From: an uncultured Alphaproteobacteria bacterium
Lineage (GTDB): Bacteria; Pseudomonadota; Alphaproteobacteria; RF32; CAG-239
DNA length: 38,224 nucleotides
Assembly: GCA_944391445.1 (NCBI GenBank)
Contig: CALXTL010000018.1
Coordinates: forward strand, 1 to 38,224
Direction of reading: 5' to 3'
Positions 25,563 to 35,355 of this stretch are shown here, piece by piece (the stretch's first letter is position 1; each line of letters begins with the position of its first letter). Both the position numbers and the translations under genes were made by a program. The notes beneath the pieces were generated by a model. That model searched no databases and was not told the origin of the DNA. It saw only the letters and a program-made list of their open reading frames with translations.

Positions 25563-27320
25563 ATGAAAACTTCCGGAAAAATTAGAGTTGGCGTGGCTTT
25601 TGTTTTGATGGCGCTGGCAGCATGCAGCGTTGATAAAGAAGGCAAAAACAACGAGATTCATACCGACACACTGGTTTTTGCTTCGAATCCGGAGCCGGTT
25701 GACGGCCGATTGGATGTTTATGAAACTATGGCCCGGGCTTCAAAGTATAATGTTGATGTTGCTGCCCGGAATTTGAGTAAAAAAATTTATAATCAGAATC
25801 CTAATCTAAAACCGGACGAAATCATTGAAAATATCATCAGCTCTGACGTTAATGACCAAAGCCGTCTGTTTGCCGCTTCGCGCGTGTTGGAGTTTGTGAC
25901 CATTTATGCCGTGGCAAATTTGGAAAACAACGCTCTGTTTATGGAAAATTATCTGTATAAAAAATCGGCGCAGCATTTGGCCTCGGCCGCAATCAAAACA
26001 CATCAGGATGCCTGGTTTGCCAGCAGGAAGCTTAAGGAAATTTCCCGCCTGATGCGGGCTGAAAAAAAGAAATCAGACCGCCTGCAGAAAAAATTGAATA
26101 CGCAGGGACGTCTGAGCGCCGAAGAGTTGTCGTATAAGAAAGATCTGGATGTTGCGTTGATGAAGCTTGGCGAATTGCAGCAGTCTCTGACTATGAATTT
26201 GGCAGAGTATGAGCAAATGGCCAAAGTTCTGCCTAAAGATATTAAGCTTGAGGGCCGGCGTTTTTATGAACTGGAAGATTTTGACGAAGGTTACAATATT
26301 GATGTTTTTCAGGAGGCGGCGGTGCGCAACCGCAGCGAATTTGCCCTGGCTAAAGAAAAGGTTAAAAATTATGGCGTCCACGAGGTCAGACACGATGTTT
26401 TGCGCCGTTATCCGCTGGTTAAACGTTTGGATATCAACGGGTTGGAAGTGGAAGACGCCGTTTATGAGCAGGCTTTGTATGATAAGGTGATTTCTTTGGC
26501 TCATAAATTGCTTGAGGATGTTCGCGATATGCGCGACAGCAAAGACGGAAGCGACGAATGGCGCCGTCGGCAACGTACGGTTTTTGATGATCTGGCCGCG
26601 GCAATTCTGACACAAATTGAGGTCGCCTACCAACTGGTGGAACAAGCCGATGCCGATTATGAAGCCAATGAACGCCGTATTGCCAAGGTTCGTCAGGCAA
26701 TAAAAACCCTGAGCAAAAAACACCGTCCGACGGCAGCCGAAAAATCCGAACTTTTGAATGAACAGCTCAGTTTGATTGTTTTGGAGAGACGTTCATCCCA
26801 GATTAAGGCCGAACGTGCGTCGTCTTTGCGCAATCTTTACTTTTATGCGGGGTTGTCGCCGTTTAACAAGACACTTTTACGCGGTAAGATAGATGATATC
26901 AGCGTTTCTTTGCGGGAAGCTTTTAACAAAGATTTGGTTGAAATGCTGTCAACGGTTTCAATGCAGATGAAAGAGCATCCTTTAATGGAACAAACCGGGT
27001 GGGCGCGCGGGGACAACTGGTTGGAAGAAGTTGTCAAGGAAGGCCGGCAGTCTAGAACAAATCTGTCTCGACCCGCTTCTATGAAAAAGGATGCTCGCCT
27101 GCTTCAGCTTGGCTCATATGAAAGGCGTGACAGCGCCGTCGCCGACTGGAAACAGCTCAGCACTCTTGATGCCGAGCTCGGACAATATCAGCCCAAAATT
27201 GAGGAGGCCTTCGTCGACGGGAAAAAGTGGTATCGTCTGCGGATATACGGTCGGCCTGATGTTTTGAGCCGTTTGTGCGGGAAATTGCGGCAAAGAGGGC
27301 AGGACTGTCTGCTGCAATAG
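25563..27320 (+). CDS. OMF-like coiled-coil lipoprotein with C-terminal SPOR domain
   Basis: A 585-residue lipoprotein: the signal ends in LMALAAC, so Cys20 should be acylated. Residues 40-480 are long charged helices with heptad character, arranged as two similar halves (ARASKYNVDVAARNL... then LRRYPLVKRL...), like TolC-type outer-membrane factors or their relatives. The last 75 residues (LLQLGSYERRDSAVADWKQL ... WYRLRIYG) form a SPOR domain, which binds denuded peptidoglycan at division sites. ATG 25563 follows AGGGAA. It starts a three-gene, same-strand cassette with 27397 and 28540. An outer-membrane or septal component of an export system is the best guess. Confidence 0.75.
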   Translation: MKTSGKIRVGVAFVLMALAACSVDKEGKNNEIHTDTLVFASNPEPVDGRLDVYETMARASKYNVDVAARNLSKKIYNQNPNLKPDEIIENIISSDVNDQSRLFAASRVLEFVTIYAVANLENNALFMENYLYKKSAQHLASAAIKTHQDAWFASRKLKEISRLMRAEKKKSDRLQKKLNTQGRLSAEELSYKKDLDVALMKLGELQQSLTMNLAEYEQMAKVLPKDIKLEGRRFYELEDFDEGYNIDVFQEAAVRNRSEFALAKEKVKNYGVHEVRHDVLRRYPLVKRLDINGLEVEDAVYEQALYDKVISLAHKLLEDVRDMRDSKDGSDEWRRRQRTVFDDLAAAILTQIEVAYQLVEQADADYEANERRIAKVRQAIKTLSKKHRPTAAEKSELLNEQLSLIVLERRSSQIKAERASSLRNLYFYAGLSPFNKTLLRGKIDDISVSLREAFNKDLVEMLSTVSMQMKEHPLMEQTGWARGDNWLEEVVKEGRQSRTNLSRPASMKKDARLLQLGSYERRDSAVADWKQLSTLDAELGQYQPKIEEAFVDGKKWYRLRIYGRPDVLSRLCGKLRQRGQDCLLQ

Positions 27321-27396
27321 CTTTATAATTTGTTTGTCAAAAAGCAAAACTTCTTTTATGATAAAAGAATGACCGGATTTGTGAAAGCAATGGCAG

Positions 27397-28536
27397 ATGG
27401 CAGAAGACAAAGAAAACAAGATTAATCATATCCGCTCGCGGATTCAGGAAGGTCGTCATACCGACGGAAGTTCGTATTCTATCGGTGACGGCCGGCCGGT
27501 GTGGCAGGCGGTGTCAAACACTTTCAATGAAGGCGATGCCGCGTCCGGCGTTTCCAGCGCAATTGACTTTGTCGGGAAAAATCTTGAGGACGGAAAATTT
27601 GCCAACGAAAGTTTTCAAAATGCCAATTTTTCCGTTGCCAATTTGACAAATGTTGACTTTTCCGGTGCAGATTTACGCGGTGTTGATTTCTCCGGGGCGA
27701 ATCTTTCGGGGGCAAATCTTTCCGGCGCGGATTTGTCAGGAGCGGTGTTATCGGGTGCAGTGTTGCATGGCACAAATTTTACCGGGGCTAAACTCAACGG
27801 CGTTAAACTGACGGATGTTGACTTGGATAATGCCATTCTGCTTGATATTGAAATTGACGAACTGGGAATTGAGGAGCTACAGGCTCTGATTGAATATCTG
27901 GCTAAATATTATCCGCACAAACTGAATCTGACGAAGATGAATCTTACACTGCTGGATCTGTCGAAAATTGATCTTAGCAAAGTTAATCTGCGCGGCGTTG
28001 ATTTTACCGGTGTTGATTTTACCGGCGTCAATATTATGGAACTGGACTTGAGCGAATGTATCATTACACCGCAGCAAATTGCTCAGGCACTCGGGCGTGT
28101 GCCGAGCAAAGAAGAATTGGCGCGGATTTTGGCTCCGAAGAAAAAGACTCAGAAAAATTATCGCGGTCTTGATATCAGCGATATTTTTCTTGGTGACGGC
28201 AGAGAGTTTGGGGTGCTGGATTTTGCCCATGATAAGGGAATCAGTATCGAAAGTCTGATGAAACTTGGTAAAAAGGTTTTTCGCCGGGGCGCCGAAAAAC
28301 CGCCGGTCAAGGACGAAGAAGCATTGAAAAATATTCGCACTGAACAGGAAAATAAGGCCAAGTCTCATAATGAAGAGCTGCGCCGCGTTATTGAAGAACG
28401 TAAACGCAAAGAACTTGAAGTGCGTATTGCCATGAAGCAAGAACTTGAAAAAGAGGCCGTTAAAGAAGAAACGCAAAAAGAGGTTAAACGCGAGCTGGAT
28501 GAAAGAATCATCAGCCGAGGAAGAGACGGTCGATAG
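27397..28536 (+). CDS. Pentapeptide-repeat protein with charged coiled-coil tail
   Basis: A 379-residue protein. Residues about 66-155 and 175-222 are tandem pentapeptides of the A(D/N)LxG type (ANLSGANLSGADLSG and similar), which fold as a right-handed square beta-helix. The two blocks are split by a short helix. Residues 225-300 look globular and 305-370 are a highly charged coiled coil. There is no signal peptide, so it is probably cytoplasmic. The ribosome site before ATG 27397 is weak. Its stop lies 3 nt before the coupling ATPase gene, suggesting coupled expression and a partner role; no function is known. Confidence 0.8.
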   Translation: MAEDKENKINHIRSRIQEGRHTDGSSYSIGDGRPVWQAVSNTFNEGDAASGVSSAIDFVGKNLEDGKFANESFQNANFSVANLTNVDFSGADLRGVDFSGANLSGANLSGADLSGAVLSGAVLHGTNFTGAKLNGVKLTDVDLDNAILLDIEIDELGIEELQALIEYLAKYYPHKLNLTKMNLTLLDLSKIDLSKVNLRGVDFTGVDFTGVNIMELDLSECIITPQQIAQALGRVPSKEELARILAPKKKTQKNYRGLDISDIFLGDGREFGVLDFAHDKGISIESLMKLGKKVFRRGAEKPPVKDEEALKNIRTEQENKAKSHNEELRRVIEERKRKELEVRIAMKQELEKEAVKEETQKEVKRELDERIISRGRDGR

Positions 28537-28539
28537 CAT

Positions 28540-30903
28540 ATGGTCACTCATTTGACACTGGAAGACGAAGTCAGCCCCGCAAAAGCATTGTTTAATGTTT
28601 TTTTGGTGCTGGCGTTTACGCTGGTTTTTTTTATGGCAATTTCGTTTCTTTTGTTTGGTGCGGTTCATTGGTATGTTTTTCGCGATGGCGGCGTTCATAT
28701 ACATTTGTTTACACATGATGACTTTGCCATTTGGGATAATCCGCTGCGGGTGTTTTTGATTTATGCCCAATGGTGGGAGGCTTTGCTGCACGGGTTGCGT
28801 GTTCATGAATTGGAGCCGATTTTGCTGTTGCCGCTGTTAGCGCCCTTATTGTCGGTCGGGGCTTTGTGCTTTGCTTTTATAAAAAGCTCGTATTCTTTTA
28901 ATTTCTGGTATGTGTTGAATCGTCATTTTGCCAATCTTAAAGATGTTGAAAAAATGGGGCTTACTAAAGGTATTTTGCTGGTGTTGGGGCGTTTTCAGAA
29001 CTATGTGCTCGGGGTGTCTCGGCCGGCGAATATTCTGTGTGTCGGCGAAACGGGCAGCGGCAAGACGACATCGGTTGGCATTCCGTCGATTTTACGTGCC
29101 GACGGCATGAGTATTTTGTCTGTGGATAATGCCGGTACTTTGGCCAGGCATACCAGCGGTCATCGTGCCGAACTCGGTAAAATTTTTTATTTTAACTGGG
29201 ATTTGCCCGATGACGCGGATAAAGGTATTTTTTACCCGAAGTGGAATCCGCTCAGTATTTCTCAACTGCCGCCCAAAGGGAAACAGCGGGACGATTATTT
29301 GAAGAAAATTGCCTCTTATCTGGCTTCTGCCGATGAAGAACAGGAAGAGGGAAATTATTGGCATTGGTTGTGTCAGAATGTTATGAATACCATGTTGTCT
29401 TTTCTGGCAGAAAAAGTGTCGCAGGCTATGGCAAATGACTATTTCCTGGATAGAATTTTGCAAAAACATACATTGAAAAAAGAAGAAAGAGAGACTTTAC
29501 TCAGCTATTATGTGCTGATGCCCCGGCAATATACGGGGCCGGTGATTGAAAAACTGAAACATTCAGGGCTGCTCAACGCGGAAGAGTATGTGCCGATCGG
29601 AAGCTGGGACGGCATACCTGATTCGTGGAAAGGCAAAGATTTGTGCTTCGGGATGCTGACAGATTGGCTACTTTACCATTATCTGGCATCAAAAGGCGGC
29701 GGCCGCGGCGATTGGCGGCATTGGCTTGAACGGCTGATGGTGGAGGGCGGTGTGTTTGGCTATGGAGATCAGATCCTTCGCGGCTTGGAGCAGTTTTTGT
29801 ATTTGTCGAGGCAGCAGCGACAGATTGTGTTTGTTTGTATGATTAAACCTCTGAAAAGTTTTATTAACCAGATTATTCGCGAGAAAACCAGCGTTAATGA
29901 TTTCAATGTGACTGATTTCAGAGGAATACGCAATGAAGAAACCGGTAAAAACGAGCCGGTGACGGTTTATGTTGTGGCAAATACCAAAAGCTCAAAATTT
30001 GTGGCGCGGATGTTTATGGAACTGGTGTTGGAGCAAGGTGTTATCGAAGGTAAGGCTAAAGGAAGCTTCCCGTTGCTGGTGGTTTTGGACGATGTCGGAC
30101 AGATGCTGCGGGTCAGAGCTCTGCCTGAGGCGGTTGCCAAGGGGCCATCGGCGCGGACATCTTTTTTGCTGCTGTGTAATAGTCTGAGTATGGTTGAAAA
30201 TACATACAGCCGCGACATGCTTGAGGAATTGGTTACCAATTCCAATTACAAAATCATTTTGGCCGATGATAACAAAAAAATGAGCCGGCAATTGAAAAAA
30301 CTGGCGATTTTTGCCACCAAATCGGTGCAGATTGCGCTGGACGGACGGCGCAGGTTCCGGCATCGGAAGTTTTATGCCGATGCCAACTATTTTCATCGTT
30401 TGGCCAAAGATTTTGAAACAGATCGGAATCTACGTGTCAAAACCCGAGAATATCAGGTTGTTTTGAAAGAGGGTTATTATCACCGGCCTGTTTTGGCTCA
30501 TAATATTCACTATATCAAAGATGCCAAGTTTAAAGTGAAGGCAATTAAAGAAGCAAGTTACGGTTTGGCCGAAGAAATTGTCTTGCGCCGCAATCGGCAG
30601 GATACGGCCGTGCCGACGATTGACGATGTGTTGTGTGATATTGATCTTGGTATTGATGATGAAACAGAGCTTAAGCAATTTATGAATATGGCTTATGATG
30701 AAGCTAAGAGCAAAATGCCGGAAGAAACAGACATTAACAGCGTGCTGGCCAGCAATATTTCCGATAAATGGCAAGGTGAAAGCAACGGTGCTTTGGCCGG
30801 CAGTGCAGAGGAAAATCGTGATGCCTGGTGGCTCGGCGAAAAGGCTTTTGATGTGGGAGACACCCCGCAGGAGCAGAATCCGTTTGCAAAAAAACAGATG
30901 TAA
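28540..30903 (+). CDS. VirD4/TraG-type coupling ATPase with atypical motifs
   Basis: A 787-residue membrane ATPase of the type IV coupling protein class, which normally recruits substrates to a secretion or conjugation channel. Two transmembrane segments lie at about 16-46 and 92-113. Walker A is GETGSGKTTS (169-178), and LLVVLDDVGQM (512-522) is Walker B with Asp-Asp instead of the usual Asp-Glu. The region after Walker A reads SVDNAGTLARHTSGHR, where VirD4 proteins have D-P-K-G-E. A central helical insert lies at about 240-420, and the acidic C-terminus is long. Length fits DotL- or TraG-like proteins. No relaxase, VirB or Dot/Icm genes are in the window. Confidence 0.8.
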   Translation: MVTHLTLEDEVSPAKALFNVFLVLAFTLVFFMAISFLLFGAVHWYVFRDGGVHIHLFTHDDFAIWDNPLRVFLIYAQWWEALLHGLRVHELEPILLLPLLAPLLSVGALCFAFIKSSYSFNFWYVLNRHFANLKDVEKMGLTKGILLVLGRFQNYVLGVSRPANILCVGETGSGKTTSVGIPSILRADGMSILSVDNAGTLARHTSGHRAELGKIFYFNWDLPDDADKGIFYPKWNPLSISQLPPKGKQRDDYLKKIASYLASADEEQEEGNYWHWLCQNVMNTMLSFLAEKVSQAMANDYFLDRILQKHTLKKEERETLLSYYVLMPRQYTGPVIEKLKHSGLLNAEEYVPIGSWDGIPDSWKGKDLCFGMLTDWLLYHYLASKGGGRGDWRHWLERLMVEGGVFGYGDQILRGLEQFLYLSRQQRQIVFVCMIKPLKSFINQIIREKTSVNDFNVTDFRGIRNEETGKNEPVTVYVVANTKSSKFVARMFMELVLEQGVIEGKAKGSFPLLVVLDDVGQMLRVRALPEAVAKGPSARTSFLLLCNSLSMVENTYSRDMLEELVTNSNYKIILADDNKKMSRQLKKLAIFATKSVQIALDGRRRFRHRKFYADANYFHRLAKDFETDRNLRVKTREYQVVLKEGYYHRPVLAHNIHYIKDAKFKVKAIKEASYGLAEEIVLRRNRQDTAVPTIDDVLCDIDLGIDDETELKQFMNMAYDEAKSKMPEETDINSVLASNISDKWQGESNGALAGSAEENRDAWWLGEKAFDVGDTPQEQNPFAKKQM

Positions 30904-30957
30904 AAAAGAAAAGATTCTGTTATATTACCTCAGTTGTCAGGGAGAATCGAAAATTTT

Positions 30958-32277
30958 ATGGAAGAAACGCTTTTTTCATCGACAGTCAAACGCCCGCTGG
31001 CCGATCGGCTGCGTCCGAAAACTTTAGAGGAAGTTGTTGGTCAGGATCATATTGTCGGCGAAAATGCACCGCTCGGCCGAATGGTTCGGAGCGGTAAAAT
31101 TTCTTCATTTATTTTGTGGGGGCCTCCGGGCTGCGGTAAAACAACCATTGCTCGGTTGATTGCTGAAAATACAAAACTTTATTTTGAACAGATTTCTGCC
31201 GTGTTTTCTGGCGTTGCTGATTTGAAACGCGTTTTCCAGTATGCGCAGGAGCGTCGTGCGCATCAGGGGCAGGGAACGCTCTTATTTGTTGATGAAATTC
31301 ACCGTTTTAATAAATCGCAGCAAGACGGTTTTTTGCCGTATGTGGAAGACGGCACGATTATTTTGGTCGGCGCAACGACGGAAAATCCCTCTTTTGAACT
31401 CAATGCGGCGTTATTGTCTCGATGTCAGGTGTTTGTTCTGAACCGACTCAGCACAGAAAATTTTGAGGAGCTGCTGCAACGAGCCGAAAAGGAAGAAGGC
31501 CGCAAACTTCCGGTTGACGAGGAAGCCCGCGATTTTATGAAAGAAATTGCCGACGGCGACGGCCGCTATATCCTTAATCTGGCCGAGAGCGTGTGGAATT
31601 ATGCGCAAAACGGCGAAATTTTCAATAAAGACAGTATTGTTAAAATTATCCGTTCGCGCGCGCCGGTTTATGACAAAGGCCGCGATGGGCATTATAATTT
31701 GATTTCCGCCGTGCATAAGTCTTTGCGCGGTTCGGATGTCGATGCCGCTTTGTATTGGGTGGCGCGTATGTTGGAATCCGGCGAAGATCCGAAATATTTG
31801 TTGCGGCGGATGACACGTTTTGCGGTGGAAGACGTGTCTTTGGCCGATCCTCAGGCCATTGTGCAGGCCATTGCCTGCTGGGAGACTTATGATCGGCTGG
31901 GATCTCCTGAAGGAGATTTGGCGATTATGCAATTGGCCGCATATTTGGCAACGGCGCCTAAATCGGTCGGCGTTTATAAAGCGATGTATGCGGCGCGGGA
32001 TCTGGCCAGACGGACAGGATCGTTGATGCCGCCGAAAAATATTCTGAATGCGCCGACAAAATTGATGAAACAGCTTGGGTATGGTGACGGATATGAGTAT
32101 GACCCCGACTGCGAGGACGGTTTTTCCGGCGCCAATTATTTCCCGGACGGTGTGGCTCGGGTGAAGCTGTATCATCCGGCAGACCGAGGATTTGAACGCG
32201 AGATCAAAAAGAGAATCGAATATTTTGACCGGCTGCGGGCCGAGAAACAACGTGCCAAAGGACAAAAACATGATTGA
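30958..32277 (+). CDS. rarA: Replication-associated recombination protein RarA (MgsA)
   Basis: RarA is an AAA+ ATPase related to clamp loaders that acts at stalled forks with SSB. Walker A WGPPGCGKTT (54-63), Walker B LLFVDEIHRFNKSQQD (108-123), sensor motif GATTENPSFELNAALLSRC and the C-terminal tetramer domain (GSDVDAALYWVARMLESGEDPKYLLRRM-type stretch) identify it. The start ATG 30958 is 12 nt after GGGAGA; the frame opens at a TTG further upstream without support. Length 439. It overlaps nothing but is 38 nt before rluC-like. Confidence 0.95.
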   Translation: MEETLFSSTVKRPLADRLRPKTLEEVVGQDHIVGENAPLGRMVRSGKISSFILWGPPGCGKTTIARLIAENTKLYFEQISAVFSGVADLKRVFQYAQERRAHQGQGTLLFVDEIHRFNKSQQDGFLPYVEDGTIILVGATTENPSFELNAALLSRCQVFVLNRLSTENFEELLQRAEKEEGRKLPVDEEARDFMKEIADGDGRYILNLAESVWNYAQNGEIFNKDSIVKIIRSRAPVYDKGRDGHYNLISAVHKSLRGSDVDAALYWVARMLESGEDPKYLLRRMTRFAVEDVSLADPQAIVQAIACWETYDRLGSPEGDLAIMQLAAYLATAPKSVGVYKAMYAARDLARRTGSLMPPKNILNAPTKLMKQLGYGDGYEYDPDCEDGFSGANYFPDGVARVKLYHPADRGFEREIKKRIEYFDRLRAEKQRAKGQKHD

Positions 32278-32315
32278 TTTGCCGGTTGGGGGCCTTTTAT
32301 ATTCGGAGAAAGCAG

Positions 32316-33248
32316 ATGCCGGGTGTTGAACTGATTAAAGTTAAGCCGGCGGATGAGGGTATGCGGCTAAACCGCTGGTTTTTGAAATATTATCCGGGGC
32401 TTAGTTTGGGGCGGTTGCAGAAGCTTTTGCGAACCAAACAAATTAAAGTTGACGGCAAAAAAGCCGAGGCCGGTTTGAAACTTGCCGCCGGGCAGGAATT
32501 GCGGGTGCCGCCACTGGCGCGGGAAGCTGTTGCAAAAGAGGATAAGCCCGGCGTTTCTGCCCGCGATGCCGATTTTATCCGCTCGCTGGTGATTTATGAA
32601 GATGAAACAATAATTGTGTTGAACAAGCCTTCGGGTTTGGCCGTGCAGGGCGGAACCAATACCATACGGCATATTGACGGCATGCTGGCGGCTTTATGCG
32701 CTGACGGGGCGGAAGAACCGAGACTCGTGCACCGGATTGATAAAAATACCAGCGGTCTTTTGGTGTTGGCACGCAATCGGCAAGGTGCCGAAATTTTGAC
32801 GCGTGCTTTTCGGGAACGCATGCCGCATAAAACTTATTTGGCTCTGGTTAACGGATGTCCGTCTCAAAACAGCGGACAAATTGATGCCCGTTTGGAAAAG
32901 TGCGGCGACAGGGTTGTGGTGAGCGAGAACGGCAAACCGGCTCTGACGGACTATCGGGTGTTGGACAGACTGGGCAAAAAATTTGCTTTGATTGAGGCGT
33001 CGCCGCTGACAGGACGGACGCACCAAATTCGCGCTCATTTGGCACATCTGGGCTGTCCGATTGTCGGCGATGATAAATATTTTGGCCGGCTGAAAGAAAA
33101 AACAGATGGTATTGCAGCCAAACTTTATTTGCATGCATACAAAATTGATTTATCAGGCATATATCGTAGAAAAATGGAAATTTGCGCGCCGTTGCCTGAC
33201 TATTTTCAGACGACGCTGTCGGCTCTCGGTTTAACAATGGAGAAGTAG
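32316..33248 (+). CDS. rluC: RluC/RluD-family rRNA pseudouridine synthase
   Basis: A two-domain enzyme that makes pseudouridines in 23S rRNA. An S4 RNA-binding domain is at residues 10-55 (GMRLNRWFLKYYPGLSLGRLQKLLRTKQIKVDG-like). The catalytic domain has LNKPSGLAVQGG, the active-site HRIDKNTSGLLVLARN (catalytic Asp) and LTGRTHQIRAHL. ATG 32316 follows CGGAGAAA. The next gene is asmA-like after 3 nt. Rlu subtype cannot be fixed beyond resemblance to RluC; target sites are inferred. Confidence 0.88.
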   Translation: MPGVELIKVKPADEGMRLNRWFLKYYPGLSLGRLQKLLRTKQIKVDGKKAEAGLKLAAGQELRVPPLAREAVAKEDKPGVSARDADFIRSLVIYEDETIIVLNKPSGLAVQGGTNTIRHIDGMLAALCADGAEEPRLVHRIDKNTSGLLVLARNRQGAEILTRAFRERMPHKTYLALVNGCPSQNSGQIDARLEKCGDRVVVSENGKPALTDYRVLDRLGKKFALIEASPLTGRTHQIRAHLAHLGCPIVGDDKYFGRLKEKTDGIAAKLYLHAYKIDLSGIYRRKMEICAPLPDYFQTTLSALGLTMEK

Positions 33249-33251
33249 ATT

Positions 33252-35345
33252 ATGAAATTTATCAAAGTTTTGTCATCGGTCATTTTCAGTTTGCTGATTA
33301 TTTTGGCTATCGGTATGTATTTGGTGGCGCGCCATTTTGATTTGAATCAATATAAATCTTATGTTGAGGATATTGTCCGCCGGGAAACGGGGCGCGAGCT
33401 GAGTATTAACGGCGAGGCAAAACTTGCCATTTCACTGTCACCGACAGTTGTGATCAATGACGTTGCTTTTTCCAATCCCGATTGGGCTGCTCAGCCGCAG
33501 ATGATTAAGGTCAAGCAAGCCGAAGTCAAATTCGCTCTGATGCCGTTGTTGAAAAAGCAAATCGTGATTGACCGGATTTTGCTTTCGGCACCGGAAATCT
33601 ACTTGCAAAAAGCTGATGACGGCCGTGCCAACTGGAATTTTGGCGCAGAAGATACGCCACAGCAAACTGCAGCGGCGGTGCAGCCTGCTTCCCGAAAATC
33701 CAATACGGCTTCAACCGCTCTGTTGGCCGGTTTTGCGGCTAAAAATGTTTTGATTGAAAACGGGGTGGTGCAATATGCGGACAAGCAAACGCTTCATCAG
33801 CTTAATATTGAAGAAATTTCTTTGGAAATTCCAAGCCTTGACGAACAAATAAGCCTGGATTTCAATGTGGCTTATAATGGCAATGATATCAAAGGAAAAG
33901 CAACGCTTGGTTCGGTGAATGCGTTGTTGAAAGAAAATGAAGCTTATCCGATCCTGCTTGATGTTTCGGCATATCGGGCGGATTTGGCTTTGAACGGCAG
34001 TGTTGTCGGCTTATTGACGGATAATCCGGTGTATGCTTTTGAGTGCAATTTGTATAATCCGGCCGGAAATTTCGGCGCACCGGAAGCCACATTTAAGGCC
34101 AGAATCGACGGGGATGTTTCAGGCGCGCAGGCTGAAATTTTTGCTTTGAATTTGGCAGATAATCTGATAACGGGGCGGCTTGATGCCAAGTGGAACGGCG
34201 AATTTCCTCAGTTTGCGTCAGATTTGAAAAGCGACAAGATCAATTTGGAGTCGTTGCAGACAAAATCTTCTCCGCTGGCGGCGCTGCCTTCTTTTATCGG
34301 AGAAGCGCAGGCTTTGGAAATTTCCGATGACAAGGTGCCGTATGCGCTGCTTAAAGAATTTAACGGCACAGCTCTTTTGAATGTCAAACAGCTGATTATT
34401 TCTTCGCAAATGCAGGCGAATAATGTTTCAGTTACGGCCAAGGCAGACAATGGTATTTTGCGGGTGAACCCGCTTCAATTTGAGCTTGGCGGCGGCAAAA
34501 TAAACGCCGGTATGAATATTGATGCCAACCGACAATTGATTGACTTTGAGCTCAGCGGCAACGGAATGCGCCTGCAGAATCTGCACTCGGAATTTGTTGT
34601 CAGCCGGCAGGGTGATTTTGGTATTTTGAGCGGCGGTGATTTGGATGTTTATTTTGAGGGAACGACTTTCGGCGCCACCTATCGGCAGTTGCTTGGCAAC
34701 TTGAGCGGCCAAGTGGCGGCGGTTGTCGGCAAGTCGGAAGTACAAACCGGCGCTTTGGAAATTTTTAAAGGCAATATTCTGACGCAGTTGCTCAATGTTT
34801 TGAAGATTGATGCGCAGAAAACAAGCCGGCTTGATCTGACTTGTGCGGTGGTGCGTAGTGATATTGCCGGAGGTAAAGCTGTTTTTCCAAAAGGGATTGC
34901 TTTTGATTCCAAGCAGGTAACCATTGTCAGCGACGGACAGATTAATCTGTTGAATGATAAGCTTAATTTCACGATTGAGCCCTCCATGAATAAACTGGCC
35001 AGCGGTAATGTCACGCAGGCTTTGGCTTCATTTATCAAATTGAGCGGAACACTTGAAGATCCCAAGCTCAGAATTGATGACAAAGAAGCTCTCAAGACGC
35101 TGATTGGCGTTGCGGCGACAGGCGGCGCTTCTTATCTGGGGTCACAGGTCTTTTTGAACGGAGACGGCAGCCCTTGCTATACGGCTTTGACGGGAACGCC
35201 TTATGCCGACAGATTCCCCAAGCCAACCGGCGTGAAAGCGACAACCCAGAACGTGGTGGATGATACGCAGAAGCAATTGAAGCAAGGCTTGAAAGATTTG
35301 AAAAATACGGCTAAAGATATATTGAAGTCTTTTCAAGTCAAATAA
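33252..35345 (+). CDS. AsmA-family protein
   Basis: A 697-residue inner-membrane-anchored protein of the AsmA group, which includes bridge-like lipid-transfer proteins between the two membranes. One N-terminal transmembrane segment (residues 5-25) is followed by the conserved AsmA start (FDLNQYKSYVEDIVRRETGRELSINGEAKL-like) and a long beta-rich periplasmic region; the family signature RLDLTCAVVRSDIAGGKAVFPKGIAFDS lies near residue 520, followed by LNFTIEPSMNKL and a KLSGTLEDPKLRID stretch. The short C-terminal tail (residues 650-697) is Lys rich. It sits 3 nt after rluC-like. Confidence 0.88.
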   Translation: MKFIKVLSSVIFSLLIILAIGMYLVARHFDLNQYKSYVEDIVRRETGRELSINGEAKLAISLSPTVVINDVAFSNPDWAAQPQMIKVKQAEVKFALMPLLKKQIVIDRILLSAPEIYLQKADDGRANWNFGAEDTPQQTAAAVQPASRKSNTASTALLAGFAAKNVLIENGVVQYADKQTLHQLNIEEISLEIPSLDEQISLDFNVAYNGNDIKGKATLGSVNALLKENEAYPILLDVSAYRADLALNGSVVGLLTDNPVYAFECNLYNPAGNFGAPEATFKARIDGDVSGAQAEIFALNLADNLITGRLDAKWNGEFPQFASDLKSDKINLESLQTKSSPLAALPSFIGEAQALEISDDKVPYALLKEFNGTALLNVKQLIISSQMQANNVSVTAKADNGILRVNPLQFELGGGKINAGMNIDANRQLIDFELSGNGMRLQNLHSEFVVSRQGDFGILSGGDLDVYFEGTTFGATYRQLLGNLSGQVAAVVGKSEVQTGALEIFKGNILTQLLNVLKIDAQKTSRLDLTCAVVRSDIAGGKAVFPKGIAFDSKQVTIVSDGQINLLNDKLNFTIEPSMNKLASGNVTQALASFIKLSGTLEDPKLRIDDKEALKTLIGVAATGGASYLGSQVFLNGDGSPCYTALTGTPYADRFPKPTGVKATTQNVVDDTQKQLKQGLKDLKNTAKDILKSFQVK

Positions 35346-35355
35346 GGAGAAGTTT

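Noticed and set aside
27347..27370. AT-rich hairpin after the SPOR gene as a terminator
   Set aside because: The TTCTTTTA/TAAAAGAA stem is almost all A-T with no T-run, so it is too weak to call.
27397..28536. Pentapeptide protein as a Qnr-type quinolone-resistance protein or as DotG/IcmE
   Set aside because: The repeat array is short and split, with a long charged tail, unlike Qnr; the VirB10-like C-terminal domain of DotG is absent.
25563..30903. Integrated conjugative element
   Set aside because: No integrase, relaxase, attachment-site repeats or composition shift were seen; the flanking genes are ordinary chromosomal genes.
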